DNA of 64,000 nt from Streptomyces lichenis (GTDB taxonomy: Bacteria > Actinomycetota > Actinomycetes > Streptomycetales > Streptomycetaceae): assembly GCF_023218175.1 (NCBI RefSeq), contig NZ_JALPTH010000029.1, forward strand, positions 31,421-95,420, read 5' to 3'. Below, in pieces: positions 23,624 to 31,660 of the stretch. The notes under the pieces are model-generated. The model was not told the origin of the DNA. It saw only the letters and a list, made by a program, of their open reading frames with translations, and made no database searches. A program made the translations under genes and the position numbers. The stretch's first letter is position 1; each line of letters starts with the position of its first letter.

Positions 23624-24221
23624 GCTGCCCCTGCGGCGCACACCGCTGACCGACACGGCCGAGACCGGCCTGAAGGTCGTCATCGTGGGCGGGTTCGGCG
23701 TCGGCAAGACGACCCTGGTCCGCTCGGTCAGCGAGATCCGGCCGCTGAACACCGAGGAGGTGATGACGCAGGCCGGTGTCGGCGTGGACGAGACCGGCGC
23801 GGTGGCGTCCAAGACGTCCACCACGGTGGCGTTCGACTTCGGGCGGATCAGTCTCAACGCGCGGATGGTGCTGTACCTGTTCGGCGCGCCCGGGCAGGAG
23901 CGGTTCTGGTTCCTGTGGGACCGGCTGTTCTCCGGCACGCTGGGCGCGGTGGTGCTGGTGGACACCCGCCGGATGGACGACTCCTGGTACGCGATAGACC
24001 GGCTGGAGCACCATCGGACGCCGTTCGTGGTGGCGGTCAACCGCTTCGACGAGGACACCGCGCGCTACTCGCTGGACGAGATCCGCCAGGCACTGGCGCT
24101 GCCCGGGCACGTCCCGATGGTCGACTGCGACGCCCGGGTCCGGCAGTCCGGCAAGGACGTGCTGATCACCCTGGTCGACCACCTCTACGAACTGGCGATG
24201 GCCCAGGAGGCGACACCGTGA
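23604..24221 (+). CDS. cvnD: Conservon small GTPase CvnD
   Basis: This 205-residue Ras-like GTPase has P-loop 'GGFGVGKTT' (about residues 29-37), switch region 'EVMTQAGVGVDE', the G3-like 'LFGAPGQERFW' (DxxG replaced by GAPG, as is usual in this family) and 'VAVNRFDED' (NKxD counterpart). It should cycle between GTP and GDP under control of CvnA and CvnB and act on the downstream P450 or other effectors. The ATG at 23604 has GGAGG 7 nt upstream inside the end of cvnC. Its TGA overlaps the start of the P450 gene as GTGA. Confidence 0.94.
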   Translation: MGSTTSELPLRRTPLTDTAETGLKVVIVGGFGVGKTTLVRSVSEIRPLNTEEVMTQAGVGVDETGAVASKTSTTVAFDFGRISLNARMVLYLFGAPGQERFWFLWDRLFSGTLGAVVLVDTRRMDDSWYAIDRLEHHRTPFVVAVNRFDEDTARYSLDEIRQALALPGHVPMVDCDARVRQSGKDVLITLVDHLYELAMAQEATP

Positions 24222-25492
24222 CCGAGCACCAGCCCAGCCCCCGTGTCCCGGACGGCCCCGCGGCCGTGCCGGGCTGTCCGGTGCGCACCGACGCGGTGCG
24301 GCTGGCGGGGGTCTCCTACCAGCAGACGCCGTCGCAGCTGTACCGCGCGCTGCGCCGGGAGCACGGCCCGGTGGCGCCGGTGCTGCTGGACGGGGACGTA
24401 CCGGCGTGGCTGGTGCTCGGCTACTCGGAGGTCTCCCATGTGACCGCGCATGACGAGCTGTTCGCGCGGGACTCCCGGCGCTGGAACCAGTGGGGGGCCA
24501 TTCCGCAGGACTGGCCGCTGATGCCGTTCGTCGGGTACCAGCCGTCGGTGCTGTTCACCGAGGGGGACGAGCACCGGCGGCGGTCGGGTGTGATCACCGA
24601 GGCGCTGGAGGGGATCGACCAGTTCGAGCTGGGCCGGGACTGCCAGTACATCGCCGAGCAGCTGATCGCCGGGTTCGCCGGGAGCGGGCAGGCGGAGCTG
24701 ATGGCGGAGTACGCGCACGCCCTGCCGATGCGGGCGGCGGTCCAGGTGTGCGGGATGCCGGACTCCCGCGCGGACACCCGGCAGCTGGTGGAGGACCTGC
24801 GGATCTCGCTGGACGCGGGCGAGGGCGACGACCCGGTGGCGGCGTACGGGCGGGTGGGCGAGCGGCTGCGGCAGCTGGTGAAGGACAAGCGGTCCGCGCC
24901 CGGCCCGGACGTCACCTCGCGGATGCTGCTGCACCCGGCGGGGCTCACCGACGAGGAGATCGTGCAGGACCTGATCTCGGTGATCGCCGCGGCCCAGCAG
25001 CCCACCGGCAACTGGATCGGCAACACCCTGCGGCTGCTGCTGACCGACGAGCGGTTCGCGGTCAACGTCTCCGGCGGGCGGCTGAGCGTGGGCGAGGCGC
25101 TGAACGAGGTGCTGTGGCTGGACACGCCGACGCAGAACTTCATCGGCCGCTGGGCGGTGCGGGACACCCAGCTCGGCGGGCGGCACATCCGGGCCGGGGA
25201 CTGCCTGGTGCTGGGGCTGGCCGCCGCCAACACCGATCCGCAGATCTGGCCGGAGTCGCACGTCGGGGCGGAGAACGCCGCGCATCTGTCGTTCTCCAAC
25301 GGGGAGCACCGCTGCCCCTATCCCGCTCCGCTGCTGGCGGACGTGATGGCGCGGACGGCGGTGGAGACCCTGCTGGAGCGGCTGCCGGACCTGGTGCTGG
25401 CGGTGGAGCCGGAGGAGCTGGCCTGGCGTCCGTCGATCTGGATGCGCGGACTGACCGCGCTGCCGGTGGAGTTCAGCCCGGTGGTGCGGTAG
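24218..25492 (+). CDS. cvnE: Conservon cytochrome P450, CYP157-type, lacking the ExxR motif
   Basis: This 424-residue P450 has the haem-binding loop 'FSNGEHRC' (residues 359-366, Cys366 as iron ligand). Two normally conserved features are changed. The K-helix ExxR reads E297-V-L-W300, and the I-helix has 'AAAQQPTGN' in place of AGxxT. CYP157 proteins of Streptomyces are known to have lost ExxR (EQSLW in CYP157C1), so this assignment is strong, though the subfamily cannot be named from sequence alone. No ferredoxin gene is nearby. Translation is coupled to the GTPase gene through GTGA. With no acid-alcohol pair for O2 activation, it may be a sensor or regulated non-classical enzyme within the conservon complex. 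Confidence 0.9.
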   Translation: MTEHQPSPRVPDGPAAVPGCPVRTDAVRLAGVSYQQTPSQLYRALRREHGPVAPVLLDGDVPAWLVLGYSEVSHVTAHDELFARDSRRWNQWGAIPQDWPLMPFVGYQPSVLFTEGDEHRRRSGVITEALEGIDQFELGRDCQYIAEQLIAGFAGSGQAELMAEYAHALPMRAAVQVCGMPDSRADTRQLVEDLRISLDAGEGDDPVAAYGRVGERLRQLVKDKRSAPGPDVTSRMLLHPAGLTDEEIVQDLISVIAAAQQPTGNWIGNTLRLLLTDERFAVNVSGGRLSVGEALNEVLWLDTPTQNFIGRWAVRDTQLGGRHIRAGDCLVLGLAAANTDPQIWPESHVGAENAAHLSFSNGEHRCPYPAPLLADVMARTAVETLLERLPDLVLAVEPEELAWRPSIWMRGLTALPVEFSPVVR

Positions 25493-25494
25493 CT

Positions 25495-25522
25495 CCCCGG
25501 GAGGAGTCCTCTCCTCCCGGGG
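25495..25522. terminator. Bidirectional terminator between two convergent P450 genes
   Basis: CCCCGGGAGGAG (25495-25506) and CTCCTCCCGGGG (25511-25522) form a perfect 12-bp stem with a 4-nt TCCT loop. It begins 2 nt after the conservon P450 stop and lies 43 nt from the stop of the opposing P450. Confidence 0.8.
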
Positions 25523-25564
25523 CTCCTGCCGTGCCTTCTCGGGGTCCTCCCGGGGCTCCCGGCC

Positions 25565-26791
25565 TCAGGCGCGTGCGGGGGTGAACCGCACCGGCAGGGA
25601 GGCCGGGCCCCGGGTGAAGACGCCCTGCTCCGCCGGGGTGAAGCCGTCGGCGAGGCGCAGGTCGGGCATGGCGTCCAGGAGCTGGTCGACGCCGGTCTCG
25701 ACCTCGGCCTTGGCCAGCAGGGCGCCGACGCAGAAGTGCCGGCCGAGGGCGAAGGCCAGGTGGTCGGCGGCGGCCGAGAACGCCGTGGTGGTGGTGAGGT
25801 CCTCGCGGAAGAGGTCGAAGCGGTCGGGGTCGCGGTAGCGCTCCGCGTCGCGGTTGGCGGAGCCGATCAGGCAGGTGACGGTGGCGCCGGCGGGTATGCT
25901 GCCGCCGCTGAGGGCGACCTCGGTGGCGGACTGCCGCATGATCATGTGGACCGGCGGGGTGTACCGCAGGGTCTCCGCGAAGGCCCGGGGGATCAGGCTC
26001 CGGTCGGCGCGGACGGCGGCGAGCTGGTCGGGGTGGCTCAGCAGGTTGGCGAAGATGCCGGCGATCGCCTTGTCGGTGGTCTCGCCGCCGGCGGCCAGCA
26101 GCAGGCTGCAGAACGCCCTGATCTCCTCGTCGCTCATCCGGACGCCGTCGATCTCGGCCGCGCACAGCGTGGAGAGCAGGTCGTCGCCGAGGGCGTCGCG
26201 GCGGGCGCGGATGATCGGCATCATGTACGCGGTGAACTCGACCCGGGTCCGCTCCCCCGCCTCGGTCACCGCGGGGTCGGCCGACAGGTTGCCGAGGAAG
26301 GCGACGACGGCGGTGTACCAGCGGTGGAACCGGGCGTGGTCGGCCTTGTCCAGGCCCAGCATGTCGACGATGACGTTGACCGGGAAGCGGGTGGCGTAGT
26401 CGGCGACCAGGTCGGCCGAGCCGCGGTCCCGGAAGGCGTCGATCAGCTCGCGGGAGTTGCGCTCGATGACGGGCAGGAACTTCTCCTGAAGCTCCGCGCC
26501 CCGGAAGGCGGGGGCGACCAGGGCCCGGCGCACGGCGTGCTCCCGGCCGCTGAGCTGGATGATCGTCTTGCCGTGGACGGGTTCGAGCTGCCAGTCGTAG
26601 TTGTCGGTGGTGAACTCGCCCTTGCGGTCCTTGAAGACGTACTCCACGTCCTCGTACCGCGAGACGATGTAGCTCCGGGTCGGCTCGTGCCAGATGAGCG
26701 GCGCGCTCTCGCGCATCGCCCGGTACGCCGGGTAGGGATCCGCGGCGAACTCGGCCGAGAGGATGTCGGGCACCTGCTGCGCGGTGGACAT
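25565..26791 (-). CDS. Cytochrome P450 with complete catalytic motifs
   Basis: This 408-residue soluble bacterial P450 has I-helix 'LLLAAGGETTDKA' (acid-alcohol pair present), K-helix 'AETLRYTPP' (ExxR intact) and haem loop 'FALGRHFC', with Cys as ligand. All features needed for monooxygenase chemistry are present, unlike the convergent conservon P450. Redox partners are not encoded nearby. The ATG at 26789-26791 has GGGAG 6 nt upstream. In Streptomyces, conservons often sit beside a second P450 (for example CYP154 with CYP157), but this gene is on the opposite strand and I cannot assign its family. The substrate is unknown. Confidence 0.88.
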   Translation of the reverse strand: MSTAQQVPDILSAEFAADPYPAYRAMRESAPLIWHEPTRSYIVSRYEDVEYVFKDRKGEFTTDNYDWQLEPVHGKTIIQLSGREHAVRRALVAPAFRGAELQEKFLPVIERNSRELIDAFRDRGSADLVADYATRFPVNVIVDMLGLDKADHARFHRWYTAVVAFLGNLSADPAVTEAGERTRVEFTAYMMPIIRARRDALGDDLLSTLCAAEIDGVRMSDEEIRAFCSLLLAAGGETTDKAIAGIFANLLSHPDQLAAVRADRSLIPRAFAETLRYTPPVHMIMRQSATEVALSGGSIPAGATVTCLIGSANRDAERYRDPDRFDLFREDLTTTTAFSAAADHLAFALGRHFCVGALLAKAEVETGVDQLLDAMPDLRLADGFTPAEQGVFTRGPASLPVRFTPARA

Positions 26792-26890
26792 GAGGCTCCC
26801 ATCGGATCAGTAACCGACTGCGTTCGGACAGCGACCGATCATTCCATGAGCCAATCCGGCCTGGCGACCCCTCAGTTGGCCGACGATCGA

Positions 26891-26968
26891 CCCTGGCCGA
26901 AACCCGCGCCCCGTCCTGGGGCCCGGTGCGCCCGGGCGCCGTCCCTGGCCGAAACCCGCGCCCCGTCC
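26891..26968. repeat. 26-bp perfect direct repeat in the P450-DeoR gap
   Basis: Bases 26891-26916 and 26943-26968 are identical (beginning CCCTGGCCGAAACCCGCG), with a 52-bp period. They lie between the DeoR-type stop (26992) and the P450 start, in a region with no gene. The purpose is unknown; it may be a local duplication. Confidence 0.8.
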
Positions 26969-26991
26969 CCGGCCCCTTCCGCCGCGAGCCG

Positions 26992-27777
26992 TCAGACCCG
27001 GACGACCTCGACGTCGCGGCCGGTGAACCGGTCCGCCACGTCCTCGGGGACCTCCCGGTCGGTGACGATCCGGGAGATGTCGGCGGTGGGGCAGACCTGG
27101 GCGAAGGCGCGGCGGCCGAGCTTGGTGGAGTCCGCCACGACCACGACCTGTTCGGCGCGTTCGGCGATGGCCCGGTTCACCATGGCCTCGCCCTCGTCGT
27201 GGCAGGCCGCCCCGAAGTCGGGGTGCACGGCGTTCACCCCGAGGATGGCGTAGTCCAGGCTGAGGTGGCCGAGCACCGCCGCGGCGAACGCGCCGGTGAG
27301 TTCGTAGGAGTTGGAGCGGGCCACTCCCCCGATGACCACCGTCTTGATGTGCGGCCGCACGGCGAGCTCGTTGGCGATGTTGATGGCGTTGGTGACGATG
27401 GTCAGCGCCTCGCCGGGGCCGCGCTCGCTCAGGTCGGCGCGTACGGCCAGTTCCCGGGCCACCTCGCTGGTGGTGGTGCCGCCGTTGAGGCCGACGATGG
27501 CGCCCGGCGGGATCGCCTCGGCCGCCGCCCGGGCGATCCGCTGCTTCTCGTCGGCACGGCGGGAGGTCTTGTAGCGCAGCGGCAGGTCGTAGGAGACGGC
27601 CCCGGCCACCGCGCCGCCCCGCGTACGGGTCAGCAACTGCTGGCGGGCCAGCTCGTCCATGTCCCGGCGCACCGTGGCCTGGGAGGCGCCCAGGCGCTCG
27701 ACGGCGTCGGTGACGGAGAGGCTTCCCTCCTCGGCGAGCACCTCCAGCAGCCGGGTCCACCTCTCGTGCGCCTTCAT
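26992..27777 (-). CDS. DeoR-family transcriptional repressor of the sugar cluster
   Basis: This 261-residue regulator has an N-terminal DeoR helix-turn-helix ('GSLSVTDAVERLGASQATVR', residues about 18-37) followed by 'RGGAVAG'. A C-terminal DeoRC sugar-phosphate-sensing domain contains 'VGLNGGTTTSEVAREL' (phosphate-binding loop) and 'DSTKLGRRAF'. DeoR proteins sense phosphorylated sugars, and AgaR of N-acetylgalactosamine clusters is one. The start is the ATG at 27775-27777 with GAGGGGGA 5 nt upstream; a longer frame of 22 residues was rejected. It is the last gene of the minus-strand sugar set (126 nt after the aldolase gene) and is its most likely local regulator. Confidence 0.88.
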   Translation of the reverse strand: MKAHERWTRLLEVLAEEGSLSVTDAVERLGASQATVRRDMDELARQQLLTRTRGGAVAGAVSYDLPLRYKTSRRADEKQRIARAAAEAIPPGAIVGLNGGTTTSEVARELAVRADLSERGPGEALTIVTNAINIANELAVRPHIKTVVIGGVARSNSYELTGAFAAAVLGHLSLDYAILGVNAVHPDFGAACHDEGEAMVNRAIAERAEQVVVVADSTKLGRRAFAQVCPTADISRIVTDREVPEDVADRFTGRDVEVVRV

Positions 27778-27843
27778 GCCGTCCCCCTCGTTGCCCGTCC
27801 CGTGCCGCTCGCGGGCGCCGTCCGATGCCCCGCGGGAGAACAT

Positions 27844-27862
27844 CTTCGCTCACCAGGCGTGT
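27844..27862 (-). promoter_or_regulatory. Candidate DeoR site upstream of the repressor gene
   Basis: On the minus strand this reads ACACGCCTG-GTGAG-CGAAG. A related string, ACACGCTTG-AA-CGAAG, is found before the ABC sugar-binding protein gene (34976-34991). The two differ in spacing by 3 nt, so the match is suggestive only. Confidence 0.25.
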
Positions 27863-27903
27863 TCGGTGACACCCGGCCCGGCGGCGCGGGAGGGCGCGGG
27901 CGC

Positions 27904-28773
27904 TCAGGCGGTGGCGGTGTCCGCCCGGGCCACCACCTCCAACAGCCGGACGACCGCCGTCGCCATGGCGGCCCGGCCGGCGCCCAGATAGCGGCGGGGG
28001 TCGACGGCCTCGGGGTGCCGGTCGAGGTGCTCGCGTACGGCGGCGGTGAGCGCCACGTTGAGCGCGGTGCCGATGTTGACCTTGGCGATGCCCGCGCGGA
28101 TGGCGCGGCCCAGCTCGCCGTCGGGCACCCCGGAGGAACCGTGCAGCACCAGCGGCACCTCCAGCGCGGCACGCAGCCCGGCCAGCAAGCCATGGTCCAG
28201 CACCGCGTCCCGGGAGGTCATGGCGTGGGAGCTGCCGACGGCGACGGCCAGGGCGTCCACCCCGGTCTCGGCCACATACCGGACGGCCTCGGCGGGATCG
28301 GTACGGGCGCCCGGGGCGTGCGCGTCCAGCGGCGGCCGCCCGTCCTTGCCGCCGACCTCGCCCAGCTCCGCCTCCAGCCACAGGCCGTTGCGGTGCGCCC
28401 AGTCGGCGGCCCGGCGCGTGGCCTGGACATTGGCCGCGTACGGCAGATGGGCCGCGTCGAACATCGCGGAGGAGAACCCGGCGTCGGCGGCCCGGTGCAG
28501 CAGCCCCTCGTCCGTGACATGGTCGAGGTGCAGGGCGGCCTCCGCTCCGCTTTGGAGCGCGCAGTGCGCGGCGGCGGTGGTGAGCGGGGTGAGCCGGCCG
28601 CCCCGGTAGGCGACGGCGTTCTCGCTGATCTGGAGGATCACCGGCCGGTCGGCGCTCTCGGCGCCGTCGAGTACGGCCTCGACGTGTTCGAGGGTGATGA
28701 CGTTGAAGGCGGCGACGGCCTGGCCGTGGGCGGCGGCGCGGTCGACGAGTGCGCGGGTGGTGCTCAGGGGCAT
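27904..28773 (-). CDS. Class II aldolase, tagatose/fructose-bisphosphate type (GatY/KbaY-like)
   Basis: This 289-residue zinc aldolase has zinc ligands visible in 'LHLDHVTDEG' (HxDH), Glu in 'LWLEAELGEVGG', His in 'VGSSHAM' and His in 'LHGSSGV'; 'IAKVNIGTALN' is the conserved phosphate-binding end. These proteins cleave tagatose-1,6- or fructose-1,6-bisphosphate into dihydroxyacetone phosphate and glyceraldehyde 3-phosphate. A PfkB kinase, AgaS-type isomerase and DeoR regulator next door favour tagatose bisphosphate. The ATG at 28771-28773 lies within the last codons of the kinase gene (10-nt overlap), so the two are coupled. No frame or motif defects are seen. Confidence 0.9.
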   Translation of the reverse strand: MPLSTTRALVDRAAAHGQAVAAFNVITLEHVEAVLDGAESADRPVILQISENAVAYRGGRLTPLTTAAAHCALQSGAEAALHLDHVTDEGLLHRAADAGFSSAMFDAAHLPYAANVQATRRAADWAHRNGLWLEAELGEVGGKDGRPPLDAHAPGARTDPAEAVRYVAETGVDALAVAVGSSHAMTSRDAVLDHGLLAGLRAALEVPLVLHGSSGVPDGELGRAIRAGIAKVNIGTALNVALTAAVREHLDRHPEAVDPRRYLGAGRAAMATAVVRLLEVVARADTATA

Positions 28774-29729
28774 GGGGCGGTCCTTGGTCGGGAGGGTTCG
28801 GGTAGCCGGGTGACGACGACGGCGGGCCGCAGCTCCCGGTGGGCCTGCGGATCGAAGGCGCCGGCGTGGCGGGTGAGGACGGTGGCGGCGGAGAGCGCGA
28901 CGGCGTCGGCGAGCAGTTCCGGCCAGGGGGTGCCGTCGGCGAGCCCGGCGGCCAGTGCGGCGACGGCGGAGTCCCCGGCGCCGGTGGGGTTGCGGCCGGC
29001 CGGACCGGCGGCGGGCAGCGGACGGCTCAGCCGCGCCCGCCAGCTGCCCTGCGGGGTGACCGCGAGGAGCCCGTCGGCGCCCAGAGAGGCCACCACGGCG
29101 GTGCCGGTGTCCCCGGCCAGGGTCCGGGCGGCGGCGAGCGGGTCGTCCAGGCCGGTGGTCTCGGCCAGCTCGGCGGCGTTGGGCTTGACGACGGCGGGCC
29201 CGGCCGGCAGGGCGGCGAGCAGCGCCTTGCCCGAGGTGTCGAGCACCACCGGTACGCGGTGGGCGGCGGCCAGTTCGGTCAGGCTCCGGTAGGCGTGGCC
29301 GGGCAGGCCGGGCGGGAGGCTGCCCGCCAGCGTCAGCGCCCGGGCCCCGGGCAGCAGCTCCGCGACCGCCGCGCGCAGGGCGCCGAAGTCCGCCGGGTCC
29401 AGCCGGGGCCCGGGCTCGTTCAGCACCGTGGCGTCCCCGTCGTGCACCAGGGTGAGGGTGCGCCGGGTGGAGCCATGGGCCAGGGGGACGGCCCGGTGGC
29501 GGATGCCGCTACGGGCCAGATCGGCGCGGAGGAGGTCGCCGGTGGGGCCGCCGAGCGGGAGGACCGCGGTGGCGGGTCGGCCGAGCGCGGTGAGCACCCT
29601 GGCGGTGTTGACGCCCTTGCCGCCGGCCTGTTCGTGCACCTCGGCCACCCGGTGGCTGGTGTGCGGGCGCAGGGTGTCCAGCCGGTGGGTGATGTCCAGC
29701 GCCGGGTTGGGGGTGACGGTGATGATCAC
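28764..29729 (-). CDS. PfkB-family 1-phosphofructokinase/tagatose-6-phosphate kinase
   Basis: This 321-residue kinase has the FruK/LacC start 'IITVTPNPALDITHRLD', the glycine motif 'AGGKGVNTARVLTALG', 'NEPGP' and the catalytic anion hole 'NPTGAGDSAVAALAAG' (Asp base). The family phosphorylates fructose-1-phosphate or tagatose-6-phosphate. With an AgaS-type isomerase and a GatY-type aldolase as neighbours, tagatose-6-phosphate is the likely substrate, but 1-phosphofructokinase activity cannot be excluded. The GTG start (29727-29729) overlaps the ROK kinase stop by 4 nt; upstream sequence in the same frame is not homologous. Confidence 0.88.
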   Translation of the reverse strand: MIITVTPNPALDITHRLDTLRPHTSHRVAEVHEQAGGKGVNTARVLTALGRPATAVLPLGGPTGDLLRADLARSGIRHRAVPLAHGSTRRTLTLVHDGDATVLNEPGPRLDPADFGALRAAVAELLPGARALTLAGSLPPGLPGHAYRSLTELAAAHRVPVVLDTSGKALLAALPAGPAVVKPNAAELAETTGLDDPLAAARTLAGDTGTAVVASLGADGLLAVTPQGSWRARLSRPLPAAGPAGRNPTGAGDSAVAALAAGLADGTPWPELLADAVALSAATVLTRHAGAFDPQAHRELRPAVVVTRLPEPSRPRTAPCP

Positions 29730-30721
29730 GCGACCCGCTCCCGCGGAGCGCGGCTCCCCGGCGGTCCGGCGTCGGCGGAGTGGTGGCCGGAGTCGTCGGC
29801 GAGCAGGCGCAGGGCGTGCAGGGCGGCGCCGAGGCAGCCGGCCCGGTCGCCGAGCTGCGCGGGCTCGACCCTGGGGGCCCGCCCCAGCAGGGCCCGGTCG
29901 CGCAGGGCGGCGCGCAGCGGGTCGAAGAGCTGCGGGCCGGAGCGGGCCAGTCCGCCGCCCAGGACGAGGAGTTCGGGGTCGAGCAGGGTGGTGGCGCACA
30001 GCAGGGTGTCGGCCAGCACGTCGACGGCCTCGTCCCAGACCAGCCGGGCGGCCTTCTCCCCGGCCGCGGCCCGCCGGGCGACCTCGGCGGCGTCGGCCCG
30101 CCGCCCGGTGGCCAGGGCGTAGCGGTCGGCGACCGCCGCGGCGGAGGCGTAGGTCTCGGCGCAGCCCCGGCCGCCGCAGCCGCAGCGCCGGCCGCCGGTC
30201 CGCACCCGCAGATGGCCGATCTCCCCGGCGGCCAGGTGGGCCCCGGCCTCGGCGTGTCCGTCGGTCATCACGGCGGCGGCGATGCCGGTGCCGAGCGGGA
30301 CGAAGAGGAAGCGGCGGTGGCCGCGGCCGGCGCCCAGTTCGGCCTCGGCGAGGCCGCCGGCCCGTACGTCGTGGGCGACCGCGCAGGGCAGCCCGGTGCG
30401 CTCGGTGACCAGGTCCCGGAAGGGGACGTTTCGCCAGCCGATGCTGGTGGAGCGGACCGCGGTGCCGGTGTGCTCGTCCACGATGCCGGGCAGGGCCAGG
30501 CCCACGGCCGCGATGCGCAGCCCGGTGCGCATCGCGTCCCGGTGGTGGCCGGCGACCGCGTCCAGGACGGTCCGCACCACGGCCTCGGGCCCCGCCTCGC
30601 GTCCGGTGGGCAGCCGGCTCGCGGAGACCGTCCGGGCGGCGCGGTCGGTGACGGCGAGCTTGATGCCGGTGCCGCCCACGTCCACGGCGAGGACATGGGC
30701 GGGCCGGGGCTGCTCAGTCAT
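29726..30721 (-). CDS. ROK-family sugar kinase
   Basis: This 331-residue ROK kinase has ATP motif 'VDVGGTGIKLAV' near residues 14-25, catalytic Asp in 'VAHDVRAGGLAE', 'PLGTGIAAAV', the ROK signature, the zinc-binding 'RRCGCGGRGCAE' (about residues 175-186) with His in 'GEIGHLRV', and ATP motif 'VLGGGLARSG'. It lacks the N-terminal HTH of ROK repressors, so it is an enzyme that phosphorylates a hexose or N-acetylhexosamine at C6. In this cluster it would be the entry kinase for the imported sugar, matching AgaK in PTS-free GalNAc pathways. The ATG at 30719-30721 overlaps the isomerase gene by 8 nt. Confidence 0.9.
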   Translation of the reverse strand: MTEQPRPAHVLAVDVGGTGIKLAVTDRAARTVSASRLPTGREAGPEAVVRTVLDAVAGHHRDAMRTGLRIAAVGLALPGIVDEHTGTAVRSTSIGWRNVPFRDLVTERTGLPCAVAHDVRAGGLAEAELGAGRGHRRFLFVPLGTGIAAAVMTDGHAEAGAHLAAGEIGHLRVRTGGRRCGCGGRGCAETYASAAAVADRYALATGRRADAAEVARRAAAGEKAARLVWDEAVDVLADTLLCATTLLDPELLVLGGGLARSGPQLFDPLRAALRDRALLGRAPRVEPAQLGDRAGCLGAALHALRLLADDSGHHSADAGPPGSRAPRERVA

Positions 30722-31601
30722 CGGCGAGGACGACCGAGCGGGTGAGGTTGCGGGGCTCGTCGGGGTCGAGCCCGCGGCTGGTGGCCAGGGCGGCGGCGAG
30801 GCGCTGGACGCGGACGAGTTCGGCCAGCGGGTCCAGGGTGCCGCCGCCGATCCAGCGCGCCCCGGTGGCGGCCACGTCGTCCGCCAGCCCCTCGGGCGCC
30901 GGGCCCAGCGACCAGGTCACCGTGTCCGGCGCGGCGATGCTGATCGGCCCGTGGCGGTACTCCATGGCCGGGTAGGACTCGGTCCAGGCGCGGGCCGCCT
31001 CCCGCATCTTCAGCGCCGCCTCATGGGCCAGCCCCACGCTCCAGCCCTGGCCGAGGAAGGTGAACTGGCCGCACTCCAGCAGCCCCGGGTCGATGACCTC
31101 CGCCAGTGCCCGCCGGGCGTCGGCCTCCACCCGGGCGGTGTGCAGGCCCAGGCCGGCGCGGAGGAAGGTGAGCGCGGTGGTGGCGAACCGGGTCTGCACC
31201 ACCGAGCGTTCGTCGGCGAAGTCCAGCACCACGAGGTGGTCGGCGGCGGTGGCGACGGGGGTGTGCGGGTCGGCGGTGACCGCCAGCGTGGGTGCGGCGC
31301 CGGACAGCCGGGCCAGCAGGGCCAGCACCTCGGTGGTGGTGCCCGAGCGGGTCAGGGCGACCACCCGGTCGTAGCGGCGGCCGAGCGGGAACTCCGAGGC
31401 GGGGAAGGCGTCGGTCTCGCCCAGTCCGGCGCCCTCGCGCAGCGCGGCGTACGCCTGGGCCATGAACAGCGAGGTGCCGCAGCCGGTGACGGCGACGCGC
31501 TCGCCCGGCCGGGGCAGCCCCGCGGGCCGGGAGTCGGCCAGGGCCGCGGCCCTCTGCCAGCACTCGGGCTGGCTGGCGGTCTCGGTGTCGATGTGCGGCA
31601 C
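30714..31601 (-). CDS. SIS-domain sugar isomerase/deaminase, AgaS-like
   Basis: This 295-residue protein has two SIS domains: 'VAVTGCGTSLFMAQAYAAL', then 'SRSGTTTE'-like 'ALTRSGTTTEVLALL' in the first. The second has 'FLGQGWSVGLAHEAALKMRE' and 'YPAMEYRHGPISI', the segment shared with GlmS and AgaS. AgaS turns galactosamine-6-phosphate into tagatose-6-phosphate and ammonia, which would feed the kinase and aldolase encoded next. A GlmS-type glutaminase domain is missing, so synthesis of glucosamine-6-phosphate is unlikely. The GTG start (31599-31601) has GAGGAG 6 nt upstream. It overlaps the ROK gene and follows the permease genes after 59 nt. Confidence 0.8.
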   Translation of the reverse strand: MPHIDTETASQPECWQRAAALADSRPAGLPRPGERVAVTGCGTSLFMAQAYAALREGAGLGETDAFPASEFPLGRRYDRVVALTRSGTTTEVLALLARLSGAAPTLAVTADPHTPVATAADHLVVLDFADERSVVQTRFATTALTFLRAGLGLHTARVEADARRALAEVIDPGLLECGQFTFLGQGWSVGLAHEAALKMREAARAWTESYPAMEYRHGPISIAAPDTVTWSLGPAPEGLADDVAATGARWIGGGTLDPLAELVRVQRLAAALATSRGLDPDEPRNLTRSVVLADD

Positions 31602-31660
31602 GCTCGGCTCCTCTCGGTCCGGCCGGTGGCCGGTGTGGCGGTACGGGTACGGGGTGGGGG

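Noticed and set aside
30714..31601. GlmS glucosamine-6-phosphate synthase
   Set aside because: The N-terminal glutamine amidotransferase domain is absent; only the SIS half is present.
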